The translations under genes were made by a program, and so were the position numbers. The notes beneath the pieces are model-generated. The model ran no database searches and was not told the origin of the DNA. It saw only the letters and a program-made list of their open reading frames with translations. Below, in pieces: positions 1 to 8,205 of a DNA stretch of 64,000 nucleotides. The stretch spans positions 372,001 through 436,000 of the forward strand of contig MKWG01000003.1 in assembly GCA_001899685.1 (NCBI GenBank), in the 5' to 3' direction. Within the stretch, counting starts at the first letter, position 1; each line of letters starts with the position of its first letter. This stretch comes from Sphingobacteriales bacterium 44-15. Lineage in GTDB: Bacteria > Bacteroidota > Bacteroidia > Chitinophagales > Chitinophagaceae.

Positions 1-76
1 TTTTCTTTTGAAAAAGCTGCCCGCGTGATGGCAGGCTGCAGCACAACAGGACGATGGTGGAAATTATCTTTATCAT
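1..76 (-). CDS. secreted protein, N-terminal fragment cut by the window edge
   Basis: An ATG at 76-74 on the minus strand opens a frame that stays open to the window edge. Its 25 visible residues look like a signal peptide: MIK start, hydrophobic stretch ISTIVLLCCSL, then small residues and SRGQ as a likely cleavage site. It starts 18 nt after the stop of the next gene upstream (95-592) on the same strand, so it is probably the third gene of a small operon. Nothing can be said about function because the mature part lies outside the window. Confidence 0.5.
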   Translation of the reverse strand, partial: MIKIISTIVLLCCSLPSRGQLFQKK

Positions 77-94
77 AAATACGTCCGGATAAGA

Positions 95-592
95 TCAATT
101 TTTAGCAATATTATGTAAGTTCTTAGCTAAGGCGTTGCGCCTGCTCTTATTGAATGTGAACATATCCCAAAACCAAACCCTCTTATCAATACCTAATTCA
201 TATCTTTTTTTCACAGTAATACTATCATTCATAAGATTGTAATGAAAAGCATAGCTCTCTTCAAATCGTATTGGTAGTTGCCCAAGTGTCAATACCATCG
301 CGGGCAAAGCTTCTGTCTTGGCAAGAGACCCTACACGGTGTTTTTCTAACGGTAATAACTGAATTTTTTGATTACATAAGCTATCGGATGTAACCGCGAA
401 AAGACCTGCTTTTTTAAGAATGCCATATTCATAAGGTAGCGCTTTTGAATTAACTACGTACACCATTACCTGTGCAGCACCCTGATCCTTAATTTGATCA
501 GAAATAAGATCAGTCCGCCTTATTTGCCTGTAGGAGTAACAGCTACCCAATATAAATGGCAATAGAAATATGAAGGTTAGTATTTTTAGCAT
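95..592 (-). CDS. hypothetical lipoprotein, 165 aa
   Basis: The protein starts with a lipoprotein signal peptide: a hydrophobic stretch and the lipobox LGSC with Cys18 as the predicted lipidation site, so it should sit in the cell envelope. The remaining ~147 residues match no family I recognise; they are mixed polar/hydrophobic with a basic C-terminus. The gene follows another small lipoprotein gene (610-1083) by 17 nt and precedes a third secreted protein by 18 nt, all on the minus strand, which suggests one transcript. A start at 592 is supported by the well-formed signal peptide. Confidence 0.65.
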   Translation of the reverse strand: MLKILTFIFLLPFILGSCYSYRQIRRTDLISDQIKDQGAAQVMVYVVNSKALPYEYGILKKAGLFAVTSDSLCNQKIQLLPLEKHRVGSLAKTEALPAMVLTLGQLPIRFEESYAFHYNLMNDSITVKKRYELGIDKRVWFWDMFTFNKSRRNALAKNLHNIAKN

Positions 593-609
593 AGAAAATA
601 TTTTTCATT

Positions 610-1083
610 TCATTCTGCAAATACACTAACTAACTGCATACAGATGGTTTCACGATAAACACATTCCTTACCCTCAACACCATAAACAATCTTCCCCGTA
701 TATACTGAATTTGCATCCATGTTGTAGAAGTATTTTAATGAATAAGGAAATATGACGGTGGTATCACTTTGCCCGAAGATAAGAATTGACCGGGCCGCGC
801 ATTTCGGGTTCATCCTCACCTTGCTTCTTCTTTGTAATTTTACCCCGTTATTATATAAATCAATAAATGTATTTACCAAACAAGGTGTTGGAATAGCAAT
901 CGGTCTATCAGAGTTATTTCTAAATGTTAGCTTAATATTTTTGTCACAGGTAATTTCACAAGTCAATACTATATAATCTAAATTATGTGTACTTGTATTG
1001 ATACCTGAATTTGCTGAACAACCTGCATTCAAAAAAAGAAGAATAGACAACATCTTATACATACGGCTTTGTTTGATTACCAA
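610..1083 (-). CDS. hypothetical lipoprotein, up to 157 aa
   Basis: A hydrophobic segment followed by LNAGC gives a lipobox with the lipidated Cys at residue 22 of the longest frame. Two internal Met codons (residues 8 and 11) would give a tidier signal peptide, so the true start may be at 1062 or 1053. The mature part has several Cys (CEITCD, PTPC, KC, CVYRETIC) and alternating beta-like segments with a phrase of the type LTFRNNSDRPIAIP, which resembles small immunoglobulin-like envelope domains; this is only a structural guess. First gene of the short minus-strand lipoprotein cluster at the window start. Confidence 0.6.
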   Translation of the reverse strand: MVIKQSRMYKMLSILLFLNAGCSANSGINTSTHNLDYIVLTCEITCDKNIKLTFRNNSDRPIAIPTPCLVNTFIDLYNNGVKLQRRSKVRMNPKCAARSILIFGQSDTTVIFPYSLKYFYNMDANSVYTGKIVYGVEGKECVYRETICMQLVSVFAE

Positions 1084-1151
1084 AACAGTTATTTTACGTC
1101 AGATGCTAAAAATGTAAAAAATCCATATTTCGGATAACCGAATTTACCAAT

Positions 1152-1184
1152 AGGGTTTCCAACCTTTGAAAGGTTGGAAACCCT
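1152..1184. repeat. 33-nt palindrome, REP-like or terminator-like
   Basis: Two perfect 15-nt arms (AGGGTTTCCAACCTT and its complement) flank a 3-nt loop. It lies 14 nt beyond the stop of the barrel gene at 1198 and upstream of the lipoprotein gene at 1083. There is no T-run on either side, so an intrinsic terminator is doubtful. Short palindromes of this kind recur in Bacteroidota intergenic DNA, from memory, so a REP-type element is more likely. Confidence 0.6.
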
Positions 1185-1197
1185 GCTATCGTAATGT

Positions 1198-1896
1198 CTA
1201 AAACCTATACCCGATTGAAAGACCGCCCTGCACTGTTTTCATGAAACTTCTTTCATCACTCACGCCATTATACGACATATCAACATCCAGCAAACCCAAT
1301 TGCCCGTTGAGGTGGATATACAGGTTTTTAGAAAATTCATAACCGATAAGAATATTAGCCCCAAAATCGAAAGGCTTGGTATATGGTATTGTTCTGCTGT
1401 TTTCACTCCAGGAAGAGTCGGCACTGGAAAAGTCGTTTAAGAATTTCAGCTTTCCTTTAACGCTCATACCATTAGCCTCGGCCTTCCAGCGGCCGCTAAG
1501 CCCGTAAGCAATATACGGACCTGCCCCCAATAGCATTCTGCCATTTCCAACCTGTGGCTTAAAAATAAAGTTAACCGGCAATTCTATGTAATAGCTGGTG
1601 AATTTAATTTTGTCAACACCCAAAAGATATTGGGCGCCCCCATCCTTATCTATCGTATATCCTTTGCTGGTAAATAGTAATGCAGGTTGCAAAGAGAACT
1701 TATCCGCAAGCACCAGGTCTGCCGTTCCTCCAAGATGGAACCCCGGACGTAATTTTACCTTAGTGTAGCCGCTTTCATCTTTTAATAACATTGCAGACAA
1801 ATTGCCTCCGGCTTTTATGCCTCATTGCACCTGTGCCGAAATTGTATGGGTGATAGCAATATAGACTAATAGTAAGGTCGCAATTTTCAGTTTCAT
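1198..1896 (-). pseudogene. outer-membrane beta-barrel protein (PorT/OmpW-like) with an in-frame stop after the signal peptide
   Basis: From ATG at 1896 the frame encodes a signal peptide ending in SAQVQ, then codon 25 is TGA (1824-1822), and the same frame continues without interruption for 208 more codons. The continuation starts GIKAGGNLS, exactly what follows the signal peptide in Bacteroidota outer-membrane beta-barrel (porin-family, OMP_b-brl_2) proteins, and it ends in the barrel-like GGLSIGYRF with a terminal Phe. The stretch after the stop could only start at a TTG (1800) and would lack an export signal. The stop is therefore either a real nonsense mutation (TGG or CGA to TGA are single changes) or a sequencing error. 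The body shows alternating hydrophobic strands with repeated Gly/Tyr typical of an 8-strand barrel. Confidence 0.75.
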
Positions 1897-2147
1897 GTTT
1901 TTCCGGTTTAAGTTTTTATATTATGAGGGTTTAATAACGTGTTGCGCCGTATCATACATCCTCCTGTATATCAGGAATAATACTTCCTGATAACTTCCGG
2001 GGATAACACCTAAATGTAAAGAATAATTTTTTCGGGAATATATGAGATCAATCATACAATGATGAAATATGGATCAGCCTGCCTTATTTAACTCCTCTTT
2101 AACGTGTAAAAGAGCCCGGACAGAAAACACCCATGCTCCTGATTTCA

Positions 2148-3380
2148 TTAGCTACTCAATTTCTGTTCAAGCTTTTTTATTAGCCCGGAAAACCTTCCCG
2201 GCATCAGCTCTTCACCCCTTTTCGTCCACGCCAATGCATCTTTTAGGGCCTGCTTTTCGGTGGAGGGCAGATGTGTAAATGCATCGGCTGCTTCGTACAG
2301 AGGACTCCATATTTCCCGGGAGTAAATATTTATTAGAAACTCTTTTTCTTCCTCAAATGCAGCAATTTTCGCACTGTCCTGTTCTTTGCTTATAATTGAT
2401 TGCTCCTTTTCAAACCGACGCTTATCTTCCCTGCGAATGCTGTCAACCGGTATGGAAAGGAGCCCGTTGGTATGGAGATAACCTGCCCTTTTGATCAAAT
2501 CATAGTCCCTGACCAAAACGCCGTATTTCAAATCTATGCGGTTTAGTAACGTTCTTTCTCCCTTACCCAAACCATCTAATTTATCAGCAAATTTTCTTAA
2601 CGTTACTAATTCCGGTAATCTCTTTTCTGACAGAGCGGTACCGCCCCATGTCCGGACTATTCTGTCGAATAAGAAATCGGTAAGTTTAGCCTTAGATTCT
2701 GCTGCCAGCTGGTCGTAATGATTGATAAAATATGCCGAGAATGCAGTTTGTGTTCTTGGCATATATTTTAAGAGGTAAAGGAGCGTGGAATCCTGCCGGA
2801 GTTGCTCATCAGTCAGAATATTAAAATAGGCATCCAGCACCTCTCCGCTATTCACCTGCATTTCCGCCAGACGGTTAAGATAGAGACGCAGAAACGAAGA
2901 ATCGCGATTGCCTTCATCGAAGGTTTGTTCCATTTTACCCAAATTATTGGGGTCGGCTTCCTGTTCCATTGCTTCCTGAACAAGATCCATAAAACCAACC
3001 TCATCTCTTTCTCCCGTATGTTTATAAATAAGATAACCCGCACTGTTTACAAACAAAAAAGTAGGATAAGCGCTCACTTCATATTTTCTGGCAATCTCTA
3101 CTCCTTCTCCTTTCTCGGCATTGAACTGATAATTCAGAAATGCTTGATTGTACTTTTTGCCAACGGCCTGTTTGGTGAATATAAATTTCTCCATGTATAT
3201 GCAGGGGCCGCACCAGTCGGTAGATACATCAATAAAGATCATTTTATCAGCTTTCCGGGCTGCCTTGAGCGCCTCCTTCCAAGTGCCTTTGTAAAATTGT
3301 ATTCCTGTGCTTGCGCCCGTTTGCGCCAGTAATGTCATCACGTAAAATGTGGTAAAACAAAGAGAAATGATCTTTTTCAT
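2148..3380 (-). CDS. secreted thioredoxin-fold protein, 410 aa
   Basis: An N-terminal signal peptide (about residues 1-20, ending LLAQ) is followed by a thioredoxin domain of the Thioredoxin_7/DUF255-like type: DVSTDWCGPC with redox Cys57 and Cys60, then KYEVSAYPTFLFV with the cis-Pro. The remaining ~270 residues are helical and charged, without a recognised domain, and probably form a tetratricopeptide-like or family-specific tail. Expected role: periplasmic thiol-disulfide exchange. It lies 43 nt downstream of nothing obvious; its neighbour at 3424-3930 ends 43 nt before its start on the same strand, so the two could be co-transcribed. A second thioredoxin-fold protein is encoded at 4983-6401. 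Confidence 0.8.
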   Translation of the reverse strand: MKKIISLCFTTFYVMTLLAQTGASTGIQFYKGTWKEALKAARKADKMIFIDVSTDWCGPCIYMEKFIFTKQAVGKKYNQAFLNYQFNAEKGEGVEIARKYEVSAYPTFLFVNSAGYLIYKHTGERDEVGFMDLVQEAMEQEADPNNLGKMEQTFDEGNRDSSFLRLYLNRLAEMQVNSGEVLDAYFNILTDEQLRQDSTLLYLLKYMPRTQTAFSAYFINHYDQLAAESKAKLTDFLFDRIVRTWGGTALSEKRLPELVTLRKFADKLDGLGKGERTLLNRIDLKYGVLVRDYDLIKRAGYLHTNGLLSIPVDSIRREDKRRFEKEQSIISKEQDSAKIAAFEEEKEFLINIYSREIWSPLYEAADAFTHLPSTEKQALKDALAWTKRGEELMPGRFSGLIKKLEQKLSS

Positions 3381-3423
3381 TAGTTGAATCTTTTAGTGTG
3401 TGTATGCTGATCAATTATTCAGA

Positions 3424-3930
3424 TCAAACCGTATTTTTCTTCTTTAATGACTGACTTACGATGAGTATGGTTGGAATTAATAAAAGTCCTGAGGTAAACG
3501 GTAAAAACCAAAGCCCTAATCCGTTTGTCATACCAGTTGCTGTTAGGTAAGTGAAAAGAATGATCAACGAAAAAATTATGAGGACAGCCAGCTTTAAAAA
3601 TCTCAACACTCTTGTTGCGATCTTATATTGTCCCGGGGCATTGTTCTCAGTGATCTTTACCATATAATTAAAAATGCGGGGGTACTTATTCAGTTGCGCC
3701 AATCCGAAATAAATAATAGTTGCGAGGATAGGCGATATTAAAATTGTCATCCTGCTTCCGTAATTGTCTGCTTTCCCGGACGCATTAAAATGAGTGGGGA
3801 TCGTTGCCGGTAATTTTAAAAACACAAAAAGGGTTAAAGCCCATAGAATAATTAAAAATACTTTACCCGCTGATTCCAGTTTGCTGTCAAGCGAAGAAAG
3901 CGTAAGTTTTATTTTGGGTCTGGTCTCCAT
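3424..3930 (-). CDS. DUF1648 membrane protein, 168 aa
   Basis: Four hydrophobic segments are visible (about residues 22-43, 65-85, 108-130, 140-160). Between the first two lies the DUF1648 signature, LPATIPTHFNASGKADNYGSR, with the PxHFN and G.D.YGS elements shared with SdpI-type immunity proteins. Function in Bacteroidota is unknown; in Bacillus the SdpI relative senses and resists a toxin, which should not be transferred without evidence. The first 18 codons are repeated, diverged and truncated, at 4764-4817, so a second copy once existed or was partly duplicated nearby. Confidence 0.75.
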   Translation of the reverse strand: METRPKIKLTLSSLDSKLESAGKVFLIILWALTLFVFLKLPATIPTHFNASGKADNYGSRMTILISPILATIIYFGLAQLNKYPRIFNYMVKITENNAPGQYKIATRVLRFLKLAVLIIFSLIILFTYLTATGMTNGLGLWFLPFTSGLLLIPTILIVSQSLKKKNTV

Positions 3931-4027
3931 GTTTATCGTTTGTGTATTTTTTCGTTATATATTTTAGAAAGCATTACAAGTGTGTCTATTAAAGATCTTT
4001 GTGAGAGATATCCTTATGCTTAGTCTG

Positions 4028-4507
4028 TTATTCCTGTTTAGGCGGCGCCTCTTGTGCAATCTCCCGTACTGTCAACCAACCGGTTGGGCTGCTTTTGTCC
4101 TGAATATAAACTACCATTGAGCGTCCTCTGCCTATTGAAGGTTTGCCACCATTTTTAGGAGTTGTTTTGATTGAAAAAATTACGGTCTGTATTGCGACAT
4201 TTCCAAAGAATTCAGTGTTTTCAACGGTGTTTTCAATAAACTCTACTTTATTATTTTGAATCCAGTCTTTCACACCTTTTTCTACAGCTTCTCTACCAAT
4301 TGTCACGTTATTCCCACCAAAGTATTTTATGACATTGGGGCTATGCAATCTGCCTACTAAAGCGGCGTCCCCCTTTTCAAAAGCGCTTCTGATTGCAGCG
4401 GTCGCTTTCTCCAGGGATTGCAGCAAAGCCGTTGTATCCGTTATATCTTGAGAGTAAGCCCCGATTGATAAAAATAAAATGAGGGATAGCTGAACAATTG
4501 TTTTCAT
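4028..4507 (-). CDS. secreted DUF4440/SnoaL-like (NTF2-fold) protein, 159 aa
   Basis: The start is set at the internal ATG at 4507 because it gives a clean signal peptide (MKTIVQ, hydrophobic core, GAYSQ), whereas the upstream ATG at 4570 adds 21 unrelated residues. The mature domain has the pattern of DUF4440/SnoaL NTF2-like folds: LLQSLEKATAAIRSAFEKGDAALVGRLHSPNV, then TIGREAVEKGVKDWI and alternating beta strands ending in WLTVREIAQEAP. Such proteins bind or turn over small molecules; no catalytic residue can be assigned here. It stands alone between the DUF1648 gene and its fragment. Confidence 0.7.
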   Translation of the reverse strand: MKTIVQLSLILFLSIGAYSQDITDTTALLQSLEKATAAIRSAFEKGDAALVGRLHSPNVIKYFGGNNVTIGREAVEKGVKDWIQNNKVEFIENTVENTEFFGNVAIQTVIFSIKTTPKNGGKPSIGRGRSMVVYIQDKSSPTGWLTVREIAQEAPPKQE

Positions 4508-4763
4508 AAAAGAGCTTTGACAAATGAGCATAAAAGGTAAATTAAAATACCCACTCCATCTTCCACACATTAATTCTGCTGGCTTTTTAGCACAGTCTGT
4601 GGATGTTTACCCGTCTCATAAATCGCAAATCCTTCTCTGCCCTTATTCAATTGGTAACTAATATAACCTGTAGTAAATAATTTATATTATTTGCTATTAA
4701 ATATATTCCAAATACCACTCTTTAAGGTAGTTCTTTTAGCCGTTCTGCGATAAGAGTGTAGCT

Positions 4764-4817
4764 TCAGTCGTTATCAAGTGATGAGGTCGTAAGTTTTATT
4801 TTGGGTCTGGTTTCCAT
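4764..4817 (-). pseudogene. truncated duplicate of the 5' end of the DUF1648 gene
   Basis: The 18-codon frame METRPKIKLTTSSLDND plus stop matches the first 16 or so residues of the protein at 3424-3930 (METRPKIKLTLSSLDS) and about 50 nt of its DNA. The match ends at the stop codon and does not extend upstream into a shared promoter. It is either a remnant of a duplicated gene or a small recombination copy. The frame can be extended upstream to 4949, but those extra residues show no protein-like character. Confidence 0.65.
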
Positions 4818-4982
4818 TTGAGTGCTGGTTATCAGAACTTTGATGATATTATGTAGCTTGCTATTTAATGGCACATAATCTCTCCAGATATAAAATGTGT
4901 TACTATTAATAGTGTTTTTTAACTGGTCTGGATTACTTATACACAACATCTAATCGTTATTAAATGTATTTCCTGCATTGCA

Positions 4983-6401
4983 CTATTCTTGCAGCAACTC
5001 ATTAATTTGTTTTTCCACCTCTGCTTCCATGCTTGGCCTTGGCGCAGATGCTGAAGCGATACGGCCATTCTTATCAATCAGTACATAATGCGGCACACCA
5101 TGAACTTTGTAATCTTTTGCGATCTTACTGTTCTCGGACCCGTTGCTGTCTATAAGCTGTATGCCTTGCATTTTCATTGCAGCTACCTTTGCCAACCATA
5201 CATCTATCTTTGTATCAATTGATATAGTGATCATTTCAATATCCTTATTCCTGAATTTTTCTTTGAGGCGTTCCAGGTATGGAATTTCTTTAAGGCAGGG
5301 TCCGCACCATGTTGCCCAAATATCCAAATACACAACTTTTCCTTTAAAGTCTGAAAGTTGTACCGGTTTTCCTTTCGTATCAGGCAGCTTAAATGCAGGC
5401 GCAACAGCGCCCTTTGAAAGAGAGCCTATCGAAGCCAACTGGCGTGAATATAATTTTTCAATGGCAGGTAGAAGATCTGTATTGAATTTTTCCTTTCTGA
5501 AGTCTGTAATAAAATCATCTGCTCCCGCCAGTTGCATGGGGTATTCGATATAGCTATTGATCCTGTAATGCAGATTATAAGCAAGCAGTCTTGACCGGTA
5601 CCGGCTTTCTTTGAAGAGATCTTTTATGATGTTATTTTCTATAACATACTCATCAATATTTTTTAAAGTAGTGTCCTTTTCTATAGCATGCATACGCAAT
5701 ATCCTGATCAGGTTATTCATCATCATGATATCTGTTATGTTTGCAAAGCCTATCTTAGGATCATTAAAATTCACTTTATCGAGGTACTTCAATTTATCAT
5801 CTCCATGTACTTCCGCTGCTCCCTGGCCTTTTAAAAAGTTAGCTACGCTGTCCATTATGGTTGCGTTGCCACTGTATTTTCTCATTATCGGGTATAGCTT
5901 ATAGTTTGTAATTATAGACAGGGTATGAATATCCTTTATTAGCTGTTTTTGGGGATGTTTAAACGTTGAAAAAAAATCTTCTGAACGATCCAGTAAATAT
6001 TGGGTTAAGGTATTATAGTCCGGGGATGTTCCGAAAAATTTCTCTCTCATTTCCGCCTCAAGCCGGATCAAAAATGTATTATAACTTTCGGCTCCGCCTT
6101 TTGTTACAAGGTGCTTCGTGTCTTTTTCAATAGAAATGGTATCCCCGGGGAAACCAATTAGAAAAGGGGTATAGGTGTCAGGACCTATTGTTCGAAGTTT
6201 AAAATATACCGGCTCTGACGATTCGAATTTAAACCCGGCTTTATTCTTTTTTAGCCGAAGCGTATCACCGATATAAGTGAAGTCTTTCCAATACCCGATA
6301 ATTATCTTGTTGCCGTAGCCATCCACCGTAGCCTGTACAGTGATTTGCGAATGCGCCATTGACGACCAGAGCAGGCATAATACTAAATATAATTTCTTCA
6401 T
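4983..6401 (-). CDS. TlpA-family thiol:disulfide oxidoreductase with N-terminal DUF4369-like domain, 472 aa
   Basis: A signal peptide (residues 1-18, ending AHSQ) leads into a DUF4369-like region (about 19-120: beta-rich, KSGEFKFE-type phrase GFKFESSEPVYFKL). A helical linker follows, then a TlpA/AhpC-TSA domain from about 335: GAVAPAFKLPDTKGKPVQLSDFKGKVVYLDIWATWCGPC with active Cys366 and Cys369 and the cis-Pro in HGVPHYVLID. These proteins are periplasmic reductants attached to or facing the outer membrane in Bacteroidota. Length fits the family. The gene has a ~175-nt upstream region containing a 36-nt palindrome (6538-6573). Confidence 0.88.
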   Translation of the reverse strand: MKKLYLVLCLLWSSMAHSQITVQATVDGYGNKIIIGYWKDFTYIGDTLRLKKNKAGFKFESSEPVYFKLRTIGPDTYTPFLIGFPGDTISIEKDTKHLVTKGGAESYNTFLIRLEAEMREKFFGTSPDYNTLTQYLLDRSEDFFSTFKHPQKQLIKDIHTLSIITNYKLYPIMRKYSGNATIMDSVANFLKGQGAAEVHGDDKLKYLDKVNFNDPKIGFANITDIMMMNNLIRILRMHAIEKDTTLKNIDEYVIENNIIKDLFKESRYRSRLLAYNLHYRINSYIEYPMQLAGADDFITDFRKEKFNTDLLPAIEKLYSRQLASIGSLSKGAVAPAFKLPDTKGKPVQLSDFKGKVVYLDIWATWCGPCLKEIPYLERLKEKFRNKDIEMITISIDTKIDVWLAKVAAMKMQGIQLIDSNGSENSKIAKDYKVHGVPHYVLIDKNGRIASASAPRPSMEAEVEKQINELLQE

Positions 6402-6537
6402 AAATGTTACGAATATTTAATAGTGCATGGTGTATATAGAGCAATAATGATATTATGATTACCCTACAAACATATGCTGTAGAAGCTAACATAACAGCCG
6501 GTTCTCAGTATGAAAGATAAGTTTGATATAAACATAC

Positions 6538-6573
6538 AACTATAAATTTAGTTATATAACTAAGTTTATAGTT
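6538..6573. promoter_or_regulatory. 36-nt near-perfect palindrome, candidate operator
   Basis: Seventeen of eighteen base pairs match in the two halves; the centre TTAGTTATATAACTAA is fully symmetric. It lies 137-172 nt upstream of the TlpA-family gene start at 6401 and just after the 3' end of a short frame at 6578. Its AT-rich two-fold symmetry resembles operators of MarR-type dimeric repressors, but no such regulator gene is adjacent, so the role is inferred. Confidence 0.5.
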
Positions 6574-6577
6574 TTTT

Positions 6578-6715
6578 TTAAAAAACCATACTTAAGCTTG
6601 TGTCTGCAGAAGATACACGCATTTCAATACCGCCCGCATTAACTGTTTTTGTCTGTGCAACGGATGAAAATGATATTGTGAGCAGTGCAATGAACAATAT
6701 GCAGGCTTTATTCAT
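6578..6715 (-). CDS. short secreted peptide or truncated gene, 45 aa
   Basis: ATG at 6715 opens a frame with a convincing signal peptide (MNKACILFIALLTISFSSVAQ) followed by only 24 residues, TKTVNAGGIEMRVSSADTSLSMVF, and a stop inside a run of A/T (TTTTTTTAA on the minus strand). The abrupt end at a homopolymer suggests a truncated or frameshifted gene; a genuine small exported peptide is also possible. No recognisable domain. Confidence 0.4.
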   Translation of the reverse strand: MNKACILFIALLTISFSSVAQTKTVNAGGIEMRVSSADTSLSMVF

Positions 6716-6769
6716 TTTGAAACATAGATTAATATTTCGCTCAGATGCTCAACATATCAAAATCCATAT

Positions 6770-6800
6770 TTTGCTTTCCTGCTCCAGAATACTAACTTTG
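6770..6800 (+). promoter_or_regulatory. Bacteroidota sigma-A promoter of the thiolase gene
   Basis: TTTG at 6770-6773 and TAACTTTG at 6793-6800 are 19 nt apart, matching the -33 TTTG / -7 TAnnTTTG consensus of Bacteroidota. Transcription would start near 6806, leaving a leader of about 33 nt before the ATG at 6839. Confidence 0.6.
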
Positions 6801-6838
6801 GTACATAAAGTTGCATAAACAACTAAATTATATCCCTC

Positions 6839-8017
6839 ATGCAGGAAGCATATATCGTTGCCGGTTACCGCACGGCAGTAGGCAAATCGAAAAAAGGTGT
6901 GTTCAGGTTTACCCGCCCGGATGACCTGGCTATAGAAGTGATCCGGGCGCTGATGGCTTCGGTGCCGCAGCTTGATCATAAAAGAGTAGATGATGTGATA
7001 GTCGGCAACGCCGTTCCGGAGGCGGAGCAGGGACTGCAGGTGGGAAGGATCATTGCCGCCCGGGCAGTAGGCATAGAAGCACCCGGCATGACGGTAAACC
7101 GTTACTGCGCTTCAGGTCTTGAAACTATTGCTATCGCAACGGCTAAAATACGCTCCGGTCTGGCAGACTGCATCATAGCAGGTGGCACGGAAAGCATGAG
7201 CCTGGTGCCAACCGCGGGCTGGAAAACTGTACCGGCATATTCTATTGCAAAAGACGACCCTGATTATTACCTGAGCATGGGGCTTACAGCGGAAGCCGTG
7301 GCAAAAGAGTACAATGTAAACAGGGAAGACCAGGATGCTTTTGCCTACCAGTCGCATATGAAAGCGATCAATGCCATAAAGAGCGGCTATTTCAAACCAG
7401 GTATTCTGCCCGTAAATGTTGAAGAAGTATACGTTGACAGCAAGGGGAAAAAACAAACCAGGAGCTATGTGGTAGATACAGATGAAGGGCCCCGTGCAGA
7501 TACATCCCCGGAAGTACTCGCAAAATTAAAGCCTGTGTTTGCAGCGGGAGGAAGCGTTACCGCGGGAAATTCTTCACAAACCAGCGACGGCGCTGCTTTT
7601 GTAATTGTGATGGGAGAAAACATGATCAAAGAGCTGGGATTAAAACCCATTGCGCGGCTGGTGGCATGTGCGTCTGCCGGAGTGCATCCCAGGATCATGG
7701 GTGTTGGTCCTATTGAAGCAGTGCCTAAAGTGTTGAAGCAGGCAGGCATGTCTAAAAACGATATTGACCTGGTGGAGCTTAATGAGGCCTTTGCCTCGCA
7801 GTCGCTTGCCGTAATAAGGAAGCTTGAGCTTGATCCTGCTCTGGTGAATATCAATGGCGGCGCCATAGCGCTCGGCCATCCGCTGGGATGTACCGGCTGT
7901 AAGCTCACTATACAAATTACACACGACATGAAAAGACTCGGCAAAAAATATGGTATTGTTACCGCATGTGTAGGCGGAGGGCAGGGCATCGCAGGTATTA
8001 TCGAAAATATCAGCTGA
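6839..8017 (+). CDS. acetyl-CoA acyltransferase (thiolase), 392 aa
   Basis: A full-length thiolase: nucleophilic Cys90 in NRYCASGLE, the GGTESMS motif near residue 120, catalytic His347 in GGAIALGHPLG, and the second Cys377 in CVGGGQG. It catalyses CoA-dependent cleavage of 3-ketoacyl-CoA in beta-oxidation, or the reverse condensation of two acetyl-CoA. Length and motif order are standard for the FadA/AtoB family. No hydratase/dehydrogenase partner (FadB type) is adjacent, so it is a stand-alone gene with its own promoter and terminator; substrate chain length cannot be read from the sequence. Confidence 0.93.
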   Translation: MQEAYIVAGYRTAVGKSKKGVFRFTRPDDLAIEVIRALMASVPQLDHKRVDDVIVGNAVPEAEQGLQVGRIIAARAVGIEAPGMTVNRYCASGLETIAIATAKIRSGLADCIIAGGTESMSLVPTAGWKTVPAYSIAKDDPDYYLSMGLTAEAVAKEYNVNREDQDAFAYQSHMKAINAIKSGYFKPGILPVNVEEVYVDSKGKKQTRSYVVDTDEGPRADTSPEVLAKLKPVFAAGGSVTAGNSSQTSDGAAFVIVMGENMIKELGLKPIARLVACASAGVHPRIMGVGPIEAVPKVLKQAGMSKNDIDLVELNEAFASQSLAVIRKLELDPALVNINGGAIALGHPLGCTGCKLTIQITHDMKRLGKKYGIVTACVGGGQGIAGIIENIS

Positions 8018-8051
8018 CAGATAATAAATTGACATATCATAAGTTTTATTT

Positions 8052-8077
8052 AACCGGGAAGTTTTCCCGGTTTTTTT
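8052..8077 (+). terminator. intrinsic terminator after thiolase
   Basis: A perfect 9-bp stem (AACCGGGAA / TTCCCGGTT) with a 3-nt loop is followed by a run of Ts. It begins 35 nt after the thiolase stop. Confidence 0.85.
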
Positions 8078-8127
8078 GTCGCAGTATTTAGTTGACAAAT
8101 ATCAACGAATGTAACGCAATGCCTTAC

Positions 8128-8143
8128 TGGCAATGTTTTTGCA
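8128..8143 (+). promoter_or_regulatory. sigma-54-type -24/-12 promoter upstream of the DUF1800-DUF1501 pair
   Basis: TGGCAATGTTTTTGCA has GG and GC exactly 10 nt apart, the -24/-12 spacing of RpoN promoters, with the TGGCA and TTGCA boxes intact. The start point would be near 8154, which favours the ATG at 8206 as the translation start of the next gene, because the ATG at 8170 would leave only a 16-nt leader. Confidence 0.6.
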
Positions 8144-8205
8144 ACCTGTATCAACCTGGCTGAGCGCTTATGCCGGCAGGAAGCTACAAATCCAATGAAT
8201 ATCCG

